The notes beneath the pieces are model-generated. The model saw only the letters and a list, made by a program, of their open reading frames with translations. It searched no databases and had not been told where the DNA came from. The position numbers and the translations under genes were made by a program. 64,000 nt of DNA from Thermothielavioides terrestris NRRL 8126. Lineage: Eukaryota; Ascomycota; Sordariomycetes; Sordariales; Chaetomiaceae. The stretch covers positions 2,279,501 to 2,343,500 of the forward strand of contig NC_016459.1 of NCBI RefSeq assembly GCF_000226115.1, read 5' to 3'. Positions 21,252 to 33,307 of the stretch are shown here, in pieces. The first letter of the stretch is position 1, and each line of letters opens with the position of its first letter.

Positions 21252-23858
21252 AGTCCGGGCCTATAGAAAAAAACAGCAATGCCCTCATTGCCCAACCTAT
21301 CTAGATCCTCTATATCGTTAAATACCCTTTAATCGAGTGCTATGACGTAGGGCTAGAAGCGTAGTGCCAGATTGATCTGGATAGCGATCAACTGACTTCT
21401 TCTATATCTTGTTATTACTAGCGGGAACAGGGTTTTTACGAGGCCAACCACGCTTGTAGGCCAGTTAAGATGCTTGATTAGGTGTAGGAGGCTCTTCTCG
21501 AGAGACTAGGCGGTCTAGATAATCGCCTTTATAAGCCTAGTATTCGTTGATTAGGCGCTATATATAACGTAGCTTGGGTACAGTCTTCTAAACGCTCTCT
21601 TCTTAGCTATAGCCAATCTATTTAATTAAGTATTTAAGGCCTTTATATATAACCTTGTAGTTAAGGATTATATCAACCTTGTATTTATCGCTTAATTTAT
21701 TGTTATTAGAGGAGTAGCCTAATTGAGAGTCGATGATTGGGCTAGGAGGTAGTGTATTGTAGCTAAATGGATCTTCTTCCTAAGGGACTAAGCGAAGGTA
21801 AGCGATAGAAACAACTAGGTAGATACCTATATTGGCTAGGAGATCTAGTTCGTATACTAGGCGGCTAACGTAGCGTTTAATTGGAAAAGGCTTAGTATAC
21901 TATTGCAAATACTTCTAGGGCAGGTTGCCTAGGAGATAGTAACTGTGGTATAGATATAAATAAACCTTATCGCCTATATTGAACTCAATGTTATAGTATT
22001 TACTATTGTAATAGCGTTTAGTATACGCTATAGCAAAGTCTATACTCAATTGAGCATCCTAATGTAGAGCATCTTATAGAGCTAGAATAGTAGCCGGCTT
22101 AGCGGCTACCTAGTTGGTAAGAGCTTCTAAAGGTCTAGGAAGCTTAAAGCTAAAGAGCTACTTATAAAGCGAGGATTTAACGGCTTTAGTATAAACGTTG
22201 TTAAGGTGCTATTGCAGAGGTACGATGATATCTAGCTAATTGCCTTTAGGGTACTCGAATATATAGAAGCGGATCGCGATTTCTATAGTCTAGTTCTTAT
22301 ACTTCGAAAGGCTATCCACTTATAGGTAGTAGAACGTTGTTATTAGCAACTTGGTGCCTAGAGCCTTCTAGACGCCTTGCTAGAGGTCAGAAGTAAACTT
22401 ACGATTATAGTCGGAGATAATTACGGTAGATACGCCCTAGTCGCTAAGAAGCAGTTGGCGAATTAGAATATATCCCTATTCCTAGGCCAAATAGCTAGAA
22501 TTGCCTAGAATAAGGAGGGTACGCTTCAATGACTTATAAGATACTATAAGTAAGCTGTCGAAGTGGTCGTAGTTTAGGAGCTACTAGGGCGAACTAGTAG
22601 CTAGGACCTTCGGTAGACTTAGAATAAAATCAATAGCAATAATATACATTGGTAAGGTATTAGATAGTTGAATCGGTTGATAGTTACCTAGTTTAGGGCG
22701 ACGATCCGTTGCGTTAACTTAGTACTTTGGGTATAGTTTAACGTACTTCTTAACGTTGTAGGTTTTATAGGCTATCGATATACTTTGTAAGTCGTACAAT
22801 ATCCGTTCGATACTAAAGTAGTACTTCTTATTGTAGGTAGCTTCTAAAATAGTCTAAATTATATTGTAAGGTATATAGAGTGAGTACAATCTATCTAGTT
22901 GAATATTATAGAGAAGGCTATCTATAAGGATAAACGGGAGGCTAGGCTAAGAGAAAACTTTGCTATTGCCCTTAATAGCCAATTCGACAGTAAGATCTTT
23001 GATAATAGCTATCTACTTAGCGTTATAAGAATATATAGCTATAAAGCGAACTTAAAGTTCGTTATCCAACTTCGCTTTCGCGAAGGCGAACCAGATATTA
23101 TTGAGGACTACGTCGTCGTCGATAGAACTGTTTTTATAGTTTAGGTTATCCTATAGAGCCTTTAGATGGCTAAGTGTATTAGGTACTAAATTTAGGTAGC
23201 CTAGAAGGTGATAGATTTCTAAGTTGTACTACGAGAGGTAAATAGAGGCGTTGATAAGTCTATAATTAGCTTGCTCAGTAGACGACGTATCTAAAATAGT
23301 CTAGTTAACAATGCCTTTTATAGAGGTATAATCTATAAAGACAACGATAGGCTTATACGACAAATAGATTATAGTATATAGCTTCTTAACTATTTAAACA
23401 AGGTAGACGACTTCCTATTTGGAAGGTCTATACTAGAGTTCCTCCTTAGTAAGGCACTGGCTTAGGAATATAATAGGCTAAACTTAAGTCGATAGGATAA
23501 CAGTTCTAAGCTTCTATTCGTAGCTATTAGTAAGGTAGAATGCTATAACGCTAAAGCTACGCTCTAGGTATCTATCGATCTATAAAAAGAGGGTTTTGTT
23601 AGGGTTAAAGTGGACTAGAATAGTTAGGTCTAGCTTATAGATAGTATCCTAAATAGCTTTGAAGGAGGCCTTCTTAGTAGGCGTAGGCTCGAAGGAAGTC
23701 TTAACGCAATAGGCGACGTACTTACTAGGGTTGCCATTTTACACTTAGCTAGTAGCTTAGCCTTTCGTAAGCAATATAGTCTTACAGTTCTAGAAAGGCT
23801 CGATAAGCTATACGTAGTATAGGATTAGATAATATAGAAATCCTAATGCGCCGATGTA

Positions 23859-24134
23859 CTACTCTAGAGCCTTTAGGTTATTTGGAAAAGCAAGGTTCCT
23901 AAAGGCGACGATATAGTACTCTATATTAGTTAATCTAAATCTATCGATATAGAAACTAAGCAGCTCTATACTAGGATATACAATATACGACTTAGCTAGC
24001 GTAATAGAGATGTTCTTCTTCTCGAATAAGCTGAAGATAGTTTCTAGATACTTAGTATACTCGTCTATAGTGTCGCTAAAGATAATAATGTCGTCGATAA
24101 ATACGTAGGCAAAAGAGGCGTAAAGGCGAAGCAA
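23859..24134 (-). pseudogene. A2 reverse transcriptase fragment still open
   Basis: A 91-codon stretch of the RT palm without stops reads FIDDIIIFSDTIDEYTKYLE followed by LFEKKN. This is the gypsy-type (Y/F)xDD block and the following helix. The catalytic Asp pair is intact here, but the flanking frame carries many RIP stops, so the enzyme is dead. Confidence 0.85.
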
Positions 24135-25784
24135 CTGATCTATAAAACGCTAGATATATATAGGGGTATTACAGTAGCCTATTAGGTATACTTTCGGCTA
24201 TTCTAATCTACAAAGGCTAATTAGGGTAAAGCGGTCGTAATATAGAGGATATACATTAAATTGATAGAAGAAGGATATAGCATCGATCGTAGTAATGAAC
24301 TTCTTACCTTATAAATATACGATGATGTCCAATTACAAAGGTAGAGGGTAGTTGTCGAATACTATAACCTTGTTGAAAGCGTATAAATCGATAACTACGT
24401 AGCCATTGATCTTACTACGAGAAGTACGCTAAACAATAAACACTAGATATATAAAAGGAGTAGCCTTCGTAGCCTATTCAAAGCGCTTTTACCAATATAG
24501 TTCGTCAAAAGTAGTATTAAAAACTTTATAATCGTAAACGCTTAGAGGGTATTGGTAAACGTAGATCTTCTAATGCTACTAGCCTTCTACAATAGGCATT
24601 TACATTATATCCTCTTCGTCCTAGACAACTTAGCCCTTATCTTTCCACAGACGGGGATAACGCTTAACAATATTAACAAATCGCTAAGCTAGCTTACAAT
24701 CTTAGGTATATACGTATATACCCTCTAAAGTAAGTATCTCTAGTAAGTCGGTAGGTATTTTAAGGCCTAGAGTTAAGTGTTTCTCTAGCACTATCGGCTT
24801 ACGGTCGTTAAGAGGCAATTCGAGGTTAGGATTACACCTATTGGTATAACTATCAGTGCTAGGATCATAGATCGATTAGCGCAATATAGGCTAGGTAGGC
24901 TAGCCTAGTAGGTGCACTAATTGGTATAATACAGGTCTAGATTTAGATAAAGTAGTTAGCTAATATACTACGTTGCTATAAGGCGTCGATAGCTCTAGCG
25001 AGTCTTACGAAGATACTAGGGTCTAGGACGAAATATCGTTTATAAATTATATAGAGTCTCCTAGAATAGTATAAACTAGGCTATATATATCGAATACAGT
25101 TGATACGCTAGGGCTAGTGTACTGAACAGCGGTTTAAACTGAACTAGGGTTTACAATGGTAGACATTGCTATCAAGGCGGTCGCTATAGTCAATGCTATA
25201 AAGGCTGTCTCCTAGGAATAGGCGATATAACTACTATTGTCAATATCCTCGATCTAGCTAATAGGGTAGCGCTTTAGAATAGTAAAAACTCCCTTGGTCG
25301 GGTTCTTAAGAGCTACTACTTTAGGGGTTTTAGCGTTAACAACGGCGTTCAATATAGTAGGATAGCAAACGTTAAACATTATAGACCGGTCTATCGAGAG
25401 AGGCTTATATTCTATAGCGATAAACGCCTTCTGCTCGGGCTATAAGGTGACGGCGCGTATAGTCTTAACTTTACATATATAGGGGAATGTCCAAATATAT
25501 ATAGCGAATAGTATATTAAATCCTCCTAAGATACTATATAGGCTAGCGATCTTCGTACTATAATCGATAGAGGCCTAATATAGATCTAGGAAGTCGGCTC
25601 CTAATAGGAGGTTGGTAGATAGCTTATCTACTACCTAGGTGGACCGAGTAAACTTAAGGAGTACTAGGCTAGTAGTGGTAACGCCTAGCAGGTAAATAAC
25701 GAAGGTCGCCTACTAGGTAGGCGAAGTCTTTCCAATACTACGAATATAGCTATTATAGCGTTTAATCGAGTGTTCGAAAGTACT

Positions 25785-25840
25785 TAGGAAGGTCTTATCG
25801 ATAATCGAATAGCTAATACCTAGATCGAAGCAAACTTCTA
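25785..25840 (-). pseudogene. A2 aspartic protease active-site region
   Basis: On the minus strand the text reads FDLGISYSIIDKT, a retroviral-type aspartic protease flap start. A1 keeps the related LDLGASYSIIGRN at about 44.3 kb. DLG in place of DTG/DSG may be family-specific or a mutation. Confidence 0.6.
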
Positions 25841-27360
25841 GGTCTTCGTAGCTAGGCTAAGCGTAGGCCTTGATATATAAGTAGGTATAGGCGTTATATA
25901 GGCTATCGATACTTAGGTTAGCTACTTCGAGGGCCTCCTACACTTCTAGGTTAGTAGCAAAATCCCTAGTAGGGCTAGAGCCTTCGGCTAGTAGGATATT
26001 GTCCTCTAAGGCATCCTTAGCGACAGTAGTTACCTACTTTAAACACTTAATAGAGCTAGAAGTGGCTACTAAATAGGTTTTTAGGTGTTTAAAGAGCTAG
26101 TTCTACAAATCAAACAGGGTATCGCAGTATCTATAAGTTCGATAGCCTAGGTTGGCCTAATTAGCTCGATAGTAGCGAACGCTCTTAGGAACAATTATCT
26201 TACTATAGGTATAGATATATACGTTGGTAGTAGGAATTATATTAAATGTCTAATAGCACTTATAATAGATTAGCTTTGAATCGTAAACTATATAGGCGAT
26301 ATCCGACTTGTTAGTATCGTTGAAAACAGATAACTCACGGTCAGCATTAGTATCGTCGTCGACTTCTAAATCGGATAACGTCTTCGAATTAGCATCGTTG
26401 ATAAGGTGTACTTAGTCTTAGGCTCAATCGTTACGCTTAGAATCGCGGTTATCTAGGCGGTACTTACTACCTTAATCGTAATCTCGGTTATAGTGGTTAT
26501 CGTCGTAGTTGCAGTTCTAGCAATCATCGTTATAACGATCGACGTGCCTAGAGAGCTTCTTATTAAACTTGGTATTGCCAAAAGTAGTGGATTTACTAAT
26601 AAGCGAAGACTTCTTTAACTCTAGGAACTTATTGTAAGCTATAGTAACAAGTATAGATCGAACTTCTACAATCTTATATATATAGTACACTAGAGTATAC
26701 TTCGTCTTTAGCTATAGGAGAAAAGATATAATAGTCGAGTCTAGACGGTTATAAATAGTGCTTATAGCGTTGTACTAGTTTAAATTGTTATAATTGATCT
26801 AGCCTACTGTATATATAAAATATAACTTTTTCTAGAAGAAGTTTATTAGAGCGTCGAGGTTCTCTACAATATACCTAATAGTTAACTGTCCTCAGTTAAA
26901 CTTGTTAATAGCCACTTACCGATCTATTGTAAAACGCTCTACTAATTAATCGAAGACTATATTTAAGCTAGCTTAGCGCTACTATAAACGTTCCTAAATA
27001 GTGACTTCGCTGTTCTACTAGAAGAGAGCTTAGCTAGCGAGAACTATAGATAGGAGGTGTAGGATCTACTAGGCTATATCGTAGCCAATGTCGGGGTCCT
27101 CTAGAAAAGTTGATAAACGCTAGATAAAGCAATGGATATTAGTAAAAATCACGTTCTTACTATCTATAACGATACTTATATCATCAAGGTCCTTATAACT
27201 GGGGTTGAAAGTACTAATGTCATTACGCTTAATCTTAAAGGTAAAGATAGATCGGCTACCTCTAGTACTAGCAATATTGTAGAAATACTCTTAGTAACCA
27301 CGGTTCAGAGGAGGCTAGAAAAGTAGATAGTTATTTAGATAGTTGTCTAGGCGGCGCCTA

Positions 27361-27545
27361 CTATCGCTATTATCTAGGTTGTCTAGATCGTTTAGATTAT
27401 AGCCACTAGCGATAGGGGGCTGCCTAAGAAGCGACGTAGCCTAGCGTTGGCTATCCTAAGGTAGCTCGCCTTAGCGAGGGTCGCTCTAAGGCGACTTGGC
27501 CTAAGGTAGGTCGCTACAAAGCAACGTAGCCTAGCGCTAACCACC
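27361..27545. repeat. short imperfect direct/inverted repeats in A2
   Basis: The unit GCGACGTAGCCTAGCG and close variants recur, interspersed with CTAAGGTAG/CTAAGGCGAC units, some in inverted order. The stretch is GC-richer than its surroundings and lies within or near the gag 5' end. No function is assigned. Confidence 0.55.
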
Positions 27546-28605
27546 TAAACACAAATTGTTAGGGTACGTAATAGGGGCTTGACGTACCAATGGCGTACCT
27601 ATAGCTAGGTTATAGGCTATACCGATATCAACGCCCTCTAAAGGGATAGGAAAGGCAGTCTATATACGAGGTTAAACGGGTTAGACTAGGGGAGGCGTAT
27701 AGAGGCTCTTTATTAGAGAGGCTACTGTTGCTACTAAGCGACAGCTCTGAATCGAAGGGGTATATAGCTATAGCTCTATAGTCGATATAGGAGTAGCCGG
27801 CGGAGGCTCCTTAGCTAATATAGGATTAGCCGATTAGTCCTTAGTAGCTAGCTAGGCAATAGCGTTGTCGATCTTACTTAGCTAATTATCAATATATTGT
27901 ATATACTAAGCGAAAAGCTTATCCTAGTACTAAACTTATTAAGTAATTTCTCTAGTCTAGGTAACGGCTACCTAGAGTTGATTTATAAGCCTTAGCAAGT
28001 CCTTAAAGCGGTTATAAAAGCTCGTTAACCTATCGAGTATAGGTCGAATCTCAGTGACATTAGCTCGAAGTTAATTAACTATAGCAACAATATCCTCAAG
28101 TAAAGCAGTATATTCGCCTATAGTCTAGCTAAGCTATTTGACAAAAGGCCAATTAGTACCGACCTTAATATACTCTAGGAGGTTCAGAATGTCTTTAGCT
28201 TCCTCGAGGTCGCTCTAGGCGTCTTCGAAGGATAGCTTATCGCCTAGTTGTATATCGTTAGGATCCTCTTAGCCAAGGTCAATATAAGTTGGATCCTTTG
28301 GAACTAGCGGCTCTAGGGCTAGGGGAATAAATCCCTAGCACAGAGAGCGTATCGTCTCTTTGATCTTCTTAGATATAGCAGTATCGCGTTTAGAGAGCTG
28401 CTTAGCTAGCGAGGAGGCGCAAGAACGAGTATTGTAGCTGTAATCGGCTATCTTGACTATCGCCTTAGTTCAAATCGCGGAAGCTAGGTCGAATAGGCGT
28501 ATTATTGACTAGTTTAATCGGCTAATTAAGGTCGATTAAGAATAGTCAACGAGGGCCTACTAAAAGGTTCGTCGGAGGGCTGAAGAAGAAGAAGGTGTTC
28601 TAATC

Positions 28606-28905
28606 GCTATTGGCCGTCGCCGCTATATAAGAAGAACTAGATAGTTGATCGGCTACTACTGTCGACGACGCTATTGGCGATCGCCGCTACATAGACTAAT
28701 CGATCGATAACTGAAGATCGCAATCGCTATCAGTAGAACCGCTATGCGATTGAGGCTCTTCGACTAAACCGTCGTTCGAAGTAGAATTAAGTGCCTTCAA
28801 CGCTATCGACCTCGTCAAGTCGCTACGCGAAGAAAGCGATAGTTCAACTAGCTACTACTATTGGCAAAGCCGCTACGTAGACTAGTCGATTGATAATGAA
28901 AAGAA
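28606..28905. repeat. three copies of a ~45-bp unit in the A2 leader
   Basis: Copies begin at 28606, 28670 and 28857 and share GCTATTGGC...GCCGCTA followed by an ACTAGTCGATTGATAA-like part. They lie just inside the coding-sense 5' LTR, in the untranslated leader, where packaging or primer-binding signals sit. Confidence 0.6.
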
Positions 28906-28948
28906 GGAAATAAATAGGTCAATGATCCTATAAGTCGTAGCTACTACT

Positions 28949-29197
28949 TGATATAGAGAAGTGCAATAGATGCGTAGAATAATAAGATGTCGATTGATAG
29001 TGATAGTAGATCGAAGATCCGAGCGGTAGTGCACTAAGAAATATATGTCTGCAGGGCAGAACATATATACGTACACCGCCTGCCCGAATAGGCCTAGCGT
29101 CGCAAAGTCTGCAACGCGGGGCGTAGGGCACCCTTATCTAATCTACGTACATAGATATATAGGTCACATGACCCCCCTGTTCCTCCTGCCCTATATC
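28949..29197 (-). repeat. A2 LTR (5' LTR in coding sense)
   Basis: It starts TGATATAGAG and ends CCTATATCA. Differences from the left LTR are mainly transitions, for example GATGCGG versus GATATAG. It is followed by the second TCCTC. Confidence 0.9.
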
Positions 29198-29202
29198 ATC
29201 CT
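29198..29202. repeat. target-site duplication TCCTC, right copy
   Basis: It matches 20997-21001. A1 sequence continues immediately after. Confidence 0.9.
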
Positions 29203-30109
29203 CTTAGAAGCGTTACCGGTCTTAATACAGCCTTCCTTGTAGCCCTTTCTTAGCAATGTGGTCTTACGAGCCTGTAGAGGCTCTACTAGCTATATGTAGT
29301 ATAGGATTAGGTGCTGTAGAAAGCCTATAGCACCGATATACTATTTAAGCGCTTTAAGAGTATATAGAAAGGCGAGCTATTTAAACGCTTTAACGCGCTA
29401 TATAGTAGTTGTAAGGCTTAGGCTATCAACGTAGAAGCTAAGTAGTTCAACGCTTAGATATCCTATATATAACTTGGCTAGTGAGAAAGCGATATTCTTG
29501 TTGGCAAAGAGGCTGAAAATTGTATCTAGGTACTGTATATAATCCTTAGCATCGTCTAAATAGATTACGATATTGTCGATAAAAGCTTGTATATATGCCG
29601 AATACAGTTTGAGCAGTCGATCTATAATACGCTATATATATATAGGCGAATTGCAGTAGCCTATTAGGTAAACTGTAGGCTGTTCAAGGCTATGTAGGCT
29701 GATTAAAGTAAATCGATTACGATATAGTGGATATACGCCGAATTAGTAGGAAAACAAGGTGGCATCGATCGCTATAATAAAGCGTTTGCTATATAACTTA
29801 GCGATAATCTCCGACTATAAGGGCAGGGAATAGTTATTAGGCACCGTTACACGATTCAAGCTTCGTAGATCGATGACAACGTAGCCCTTAAGTTCTCTAT
29901 TGTAGCTAGGTCGCTATACTACGAACATAGGGTATACGAAAGGAGTAGCCTAGGTGGCCTAGGTTATATAGCCTTACTTATATAGGCTGTCGAAAGTCTT
30001 GTCGAGGACCTTTCGGTCCTTCTTGCTCAATGGGTAGGATTGAGCGTTGACCTTCTGATTTTACTAGCCTTCTACTAGAGGTATATATATTAGTTCGTCT
30101 AGGTCTTAC
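29203..30109 (-). pseudogene. A1 segment 2: RT portion, RIP-damaged
   Basis: It aligns with A2 positions of about 23.75-24.63 kb and so continues A1 across the A2 insertion. The RT active site at 29572-29580 reads FIDN rather than FIDD, a G-to-A change expected from RIP. It is cut at 30109 by B1 with the sequence TTAC duplicated. Confidence 0.8.
30106..30109. repeat. target-site duplication TTAC, left copy (B1 insertion)
   Basis: TTAC precedes the B1 LTR and recurs at 43239-43242 after the other LTR. Removing B1 and one TTAC restores an A1 sequence that aligns with A2. Confidence 0.8.
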
Positions 30110-30606
30110 TAAAATGGTGTAAAACCTCTATACCAACCTACCCTACTACACCTAGGATCAGGCGTACGAGATAGCTCCTAAAGGAATACAGTGTACCTCT
30201 AGACAGATGAAGATAGTACATATCGAGTAGTAGGAAGGATGTCTCCTAAGAGGAAGACATATAGCTTAGGTACGTCTAGTGGGATATAGTAGAAAGATAA
30301 AAGACAATAAGAATACGGTTAGAGCTCAATAGCTCGAATGCCCACCGTCTAAATAGAGGTAGAACAACGAAAGGAGAGGCTCAATAGCCTTCCTAGAAGA
30401 AAGAGGACCACCAACGTAGTGTCAACGAATATATATTGACAACTGCTTAATATCTTACTTAATGATAAAGAAGATAGGCTTAGCCTATTTAAATATATAT
30501 AATTAGAGGGCTAGACCCCCTAACAACGAATATAACACTCTAAGATAAATAGAAAAGTAGAAAAACTAGGTCCCCCTATATCTAACTAGTCTATTACCCT
30601 AATCTA
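30110..30606 (-). repeat. B1 LTR (3' LTR in coding sense), 497 bp
   Basis: It begins TAAAATGGTGTAAAACC (RIP form of TGAAATGG) and ends CCCTAATCTA. It is colinear with the LTRs at 42742, 46380 and, inverted, 54786, all of 497 bp. Confidence 0.9.
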
Positions 30607-30618
30607 CACTTCTCTTTC

Positions 30619-30649
30619 AAGCTTACTATATACTCCTATAGGTAAGCTT
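30619..30649. repeat. hairpin next to the B1 3' LTR
   Basis: AAGCTTAC and GTAAGCTT form 8-bp arms around a 15-nt loop. The same structure is at 46889-46919 in B2. It lies at the end of the protease frame and could be a terminator or polypurine-tract-proximal structure; that is inference. Confidence 0.5.
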
Positions 30650-33250
30650 ATACCTTAAAAGCTCTTTTAGTAGGTACTTCTTATCGTCGCTACTCTTTAA
30701 GCTACTCCTTATATATAGCTCGCTCGATTTGTAAAGGTCTAGTTGGCTATAGTAGCTGATCCTACTGTCTTTTATACTCCTCTACCTCCTTGATATATAT
30801 ATCCTAGCCCTACTACTATACTAGATACTTATACTTATAAGCGAAGGTATAGTTGTATAGGTTGTATAGTAGTAGGCGAAATAGACGTCTAAGCTTCGTA
30901 GGCTCTTTGCAAAGGCGTTTACTATAGTATTGCACTAAAGGTAACGTCTAGCTAGATAATATAGGTGATCTATATATCTAAAGATGCTTTTATACTAGTG
31001 TATAAAGCATCTTAAGGTAGTCTAGCCTCCTTATAAGTATATAGACGAGCGTCTTCTTTTCCTAGAGGTAGAGATTAAGTACTATCTTTTTAAAGGTTAC
31101 CTATACTAATGCCTTAAGATCTTTGACTAGGTCGCTACTAAGGAGGCGCTCCTAGTCCATCTTGTCTATAAGGGTATTAATAAACCTTTATATCGTAGTC
31201 GCTTATAGTATAGTAATCTCTATAATCTTAGCTTTAATATCCTATTAAATTGATATATTGTTAAGATCTTCTATAAATACTACTAGTAGACTTAAAGTAG
31301 CTTACTAGTCCTTTAGTCGAAAGGGCGGAATAGTGCTAGGTACTAGAAACGTACTCTATAGCTATTGTCTAAGGTCGTCTATAGGGTTTTATAAAGGTAG
31401 TATATCGCTTAGCTATCTATCTAGTAGGAGTCCTACAACTCTATAATAGTATACCTAGTAGGCTACGTCCTTCTTTAACTAGGGTATAAGGATAATTTAG
31501 GCGGTAGCGATTACTCCTTTCTTACTCTAGTTAAGGAGCTAAGCTTCTTTAAATACTACTAAGTATATAGCTAGGATCTTAAGTTCTATATCGCTAAAGT
31601 GATTATAGAGATATATAGGTAGGTCATCGAGTCTAGGAACATTGGATATAAATACGTCGTTGGCCTAGAGGACTGCGATTACCTTATCTTCGTTGTACTC
31701 TAAGACTATAGACTATATAGGCTCTTTAGTCGAAGATAGTAGGTCTAGAAGGAGCTTATATATTTTACTATTATCTTATAGCAGTGAAGAGACTACTTTA
31801 GTATAAAGTAGGCAATCCTTAAAGGTACTAAGAGCTAGTCTATAAGTTTCTAACTATAAGTACAATATATACTACTATACAACTATTTTACTATCTCCTT
31901 AATATAGTCAAAGCTAGGGTAGTCTAAACTACGTCTATCCGTTTAGAAGACGGGGCTAGAGTTCTTAAAGAAAGGCCTATATAAACTTAAGGGTAAACTA
32001 TCTATACTCCTATTCTAAACTTTATCAAAGGTAGTAGACGATGACCTCTTTATATAGCTATATCTAAAGGAACCTATAGATAGATTGAAAGGCGATCTAG
32101 ACCTTTAATAAGATATTAGTATATGTCTCTAAGCTCTTAAATAGGGAGTCGAAGTAGTAGAGCTAACCTCTAACTTAATCGAAGATCGCAACTACCCAAT
32201 GCCTTCTATCAATAAAGTAAAGGAAAACTTAAAAATAGCAATTGTTGGCAATGACCCTCTAGTTAAATTGGTAGAACTCCTTTAATATAAGACTATAGTC
32301 TAAGACTAGCTATAGGTAGATCTAGAGACAGTCTTTGTAAAGACGAAAGAAAAACTATATAACGTCTAAGATTGTCCTATAATCTAGCTATTCCTTACTA
32401 AGCAATATACCTTCTATATCGAAGAGCAAAATACCTATATCTATAAAATAGATATTGAAAAACCGATCTATTAGGGACCTTTCCTCTAGCTAGTCTAGGA
32501 ATAGGTACTTTATAATCTTAGGGTTTACACTAAGCTAAGGGCTTAGGATCTAATTAGGTCGTCGATTAATTATATCTTATAGGTACTTCTTTAAAGTCTA
32601 TAAAAATAGGAAAAGCTTAGGGCTAGTCTTACCTAGGTAGCCTAGTATCTTTAAGCCTAGCTCTTATTATATAAGGGAGATATAATACTATGTCTAATCG
32701 CTATCGCTAATAGGCCTTTATAAACCTTGTAGTATATAAAACTTAAGCTCTCTAAGTAGCTGCTTCTATCCTAGGTTAGCAATTATATTGGCCTAGGGCT
32801 ATATAGGCCCTATAAAATTAGGAATTCTACAATAGCCTATAGCGATATTTACGATAGTATATAAAAAATTGGTTTATAAGAAAAGTCGCTCTCTAAGTAG
32901 AAAGATCTAGACTAATTAAAACGATTACAAGAAAAAATTAGAGTATAATAGGCGAGATAAAAGAAATAATTGATCGTAAGCGAACTAGTAAGAGGATTAA
33001 GAAAAAGCGGTAGGCAAGCCTTCGAAGGTAGGAGGGCTATTTAGCTCTTTCCTAAACTAGGTAAAAGAAAACGGATAAGGCTTATAGCGTCTACTAATTA
33101 GCTAGAAATGAGCATTTGCCCCCTAAACTCTTAAGGCCTTCCTCTCCTCCTTACTATCCTAGAACTATTTTCTTTTTTTAACTTTCTCACCACTTTACTC
33201 TAGTGCCCTCCTCTCTCTAGTCGGATTAGGTTCTTAGCTAAGTCTTCTAC
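30640..33250 (-). pseudogene. B1 cargo gene: Ulp1/C48-like cysteine (SUMO-type) protease, RIP-killed
   Basis: One minus-strand frame runs about 870 codons without frameshift, broken almost only by TAG/TAA (and a TGA) of the kind RIP makes from TGG, CAG and CAA. A catalytic block reads RRHWVVAIFD (His codon 32199-32201), then YYFDSL (Asp 32148-32150), then Q-S-L-E-W-E-C-G-R-F-A-L in its unmutated form. The Gln codon is now TAA and the Cys codon 32004-32006 is now TAT. Spacing is His to Asp 17, His to Cys 65, Gln six before Cys; yeast Ulp1 has 17, 66 and 6. The family cleaves SUMO or related modifiers. About 390 residues precede the catalytic block and about 450 follow; both flanks are unrecognised. 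The start codon is not identifiable and the end is uncertain, since any stop may be RIP-made. Confidence 0.75.
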
Positions 33251-33258
33251 TTCCTTTT

Positions 33259-33291
33259 TAAATTTATATATAGCTCCTATATATAAATTTA
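33259..33291. repeat. perfect palindrome between the two divergent B1 cargo frames
   Basis: Arms TAAATTTATATATAG and CTATATATAAATTTA flank a CTC spacer. It lies 16 bp upstream of the ATG of the plus-strand frame and at the start of the minus-strand protease frame. B2 keeps a perfect palindrome at 49529-49561 with different bases in the arms. Confidence 0.85.
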
Positions 33292-33307
33292 TAACCTAGA
33301 AACTATA

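Larger units (their letters stand above)
21002..29197 (-). mobile_element. LTR retrotransposon A2, complete, Ty3/gypsy type, RIP-inactivated, 8.2 kb
   Basis: Direct LTRs at 21002-21251 (250 bp) and 28949-29197 (249 bp), a TCCTC duplication and TG...CA ends define the element. Coding is on the minus strand: leader about 28.9-28.5 kb, gag about 28.4-26.0 kb with an Arg/Asp-rich region and zinc-knuckle remnants near 26.12-26.18 kb, protease near 25.79-25.84 kb (FDLGISYSIID), RT with FIDD at 24090-24101, then RNase H and integrase to about 21.5 kb. In-frame TAG/TAA are frequent throughout. The two LTRs differ mostly by transitions, each showing its own RIP hits. It lies inside A1. Confidence 0.9.

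Noticed and set aside
22899..23144. 81-codon plus-strand frame inside A2
   Set aside because: It lies antisense to the A2 pol region, is not shared with A1, and has no family resemblance.
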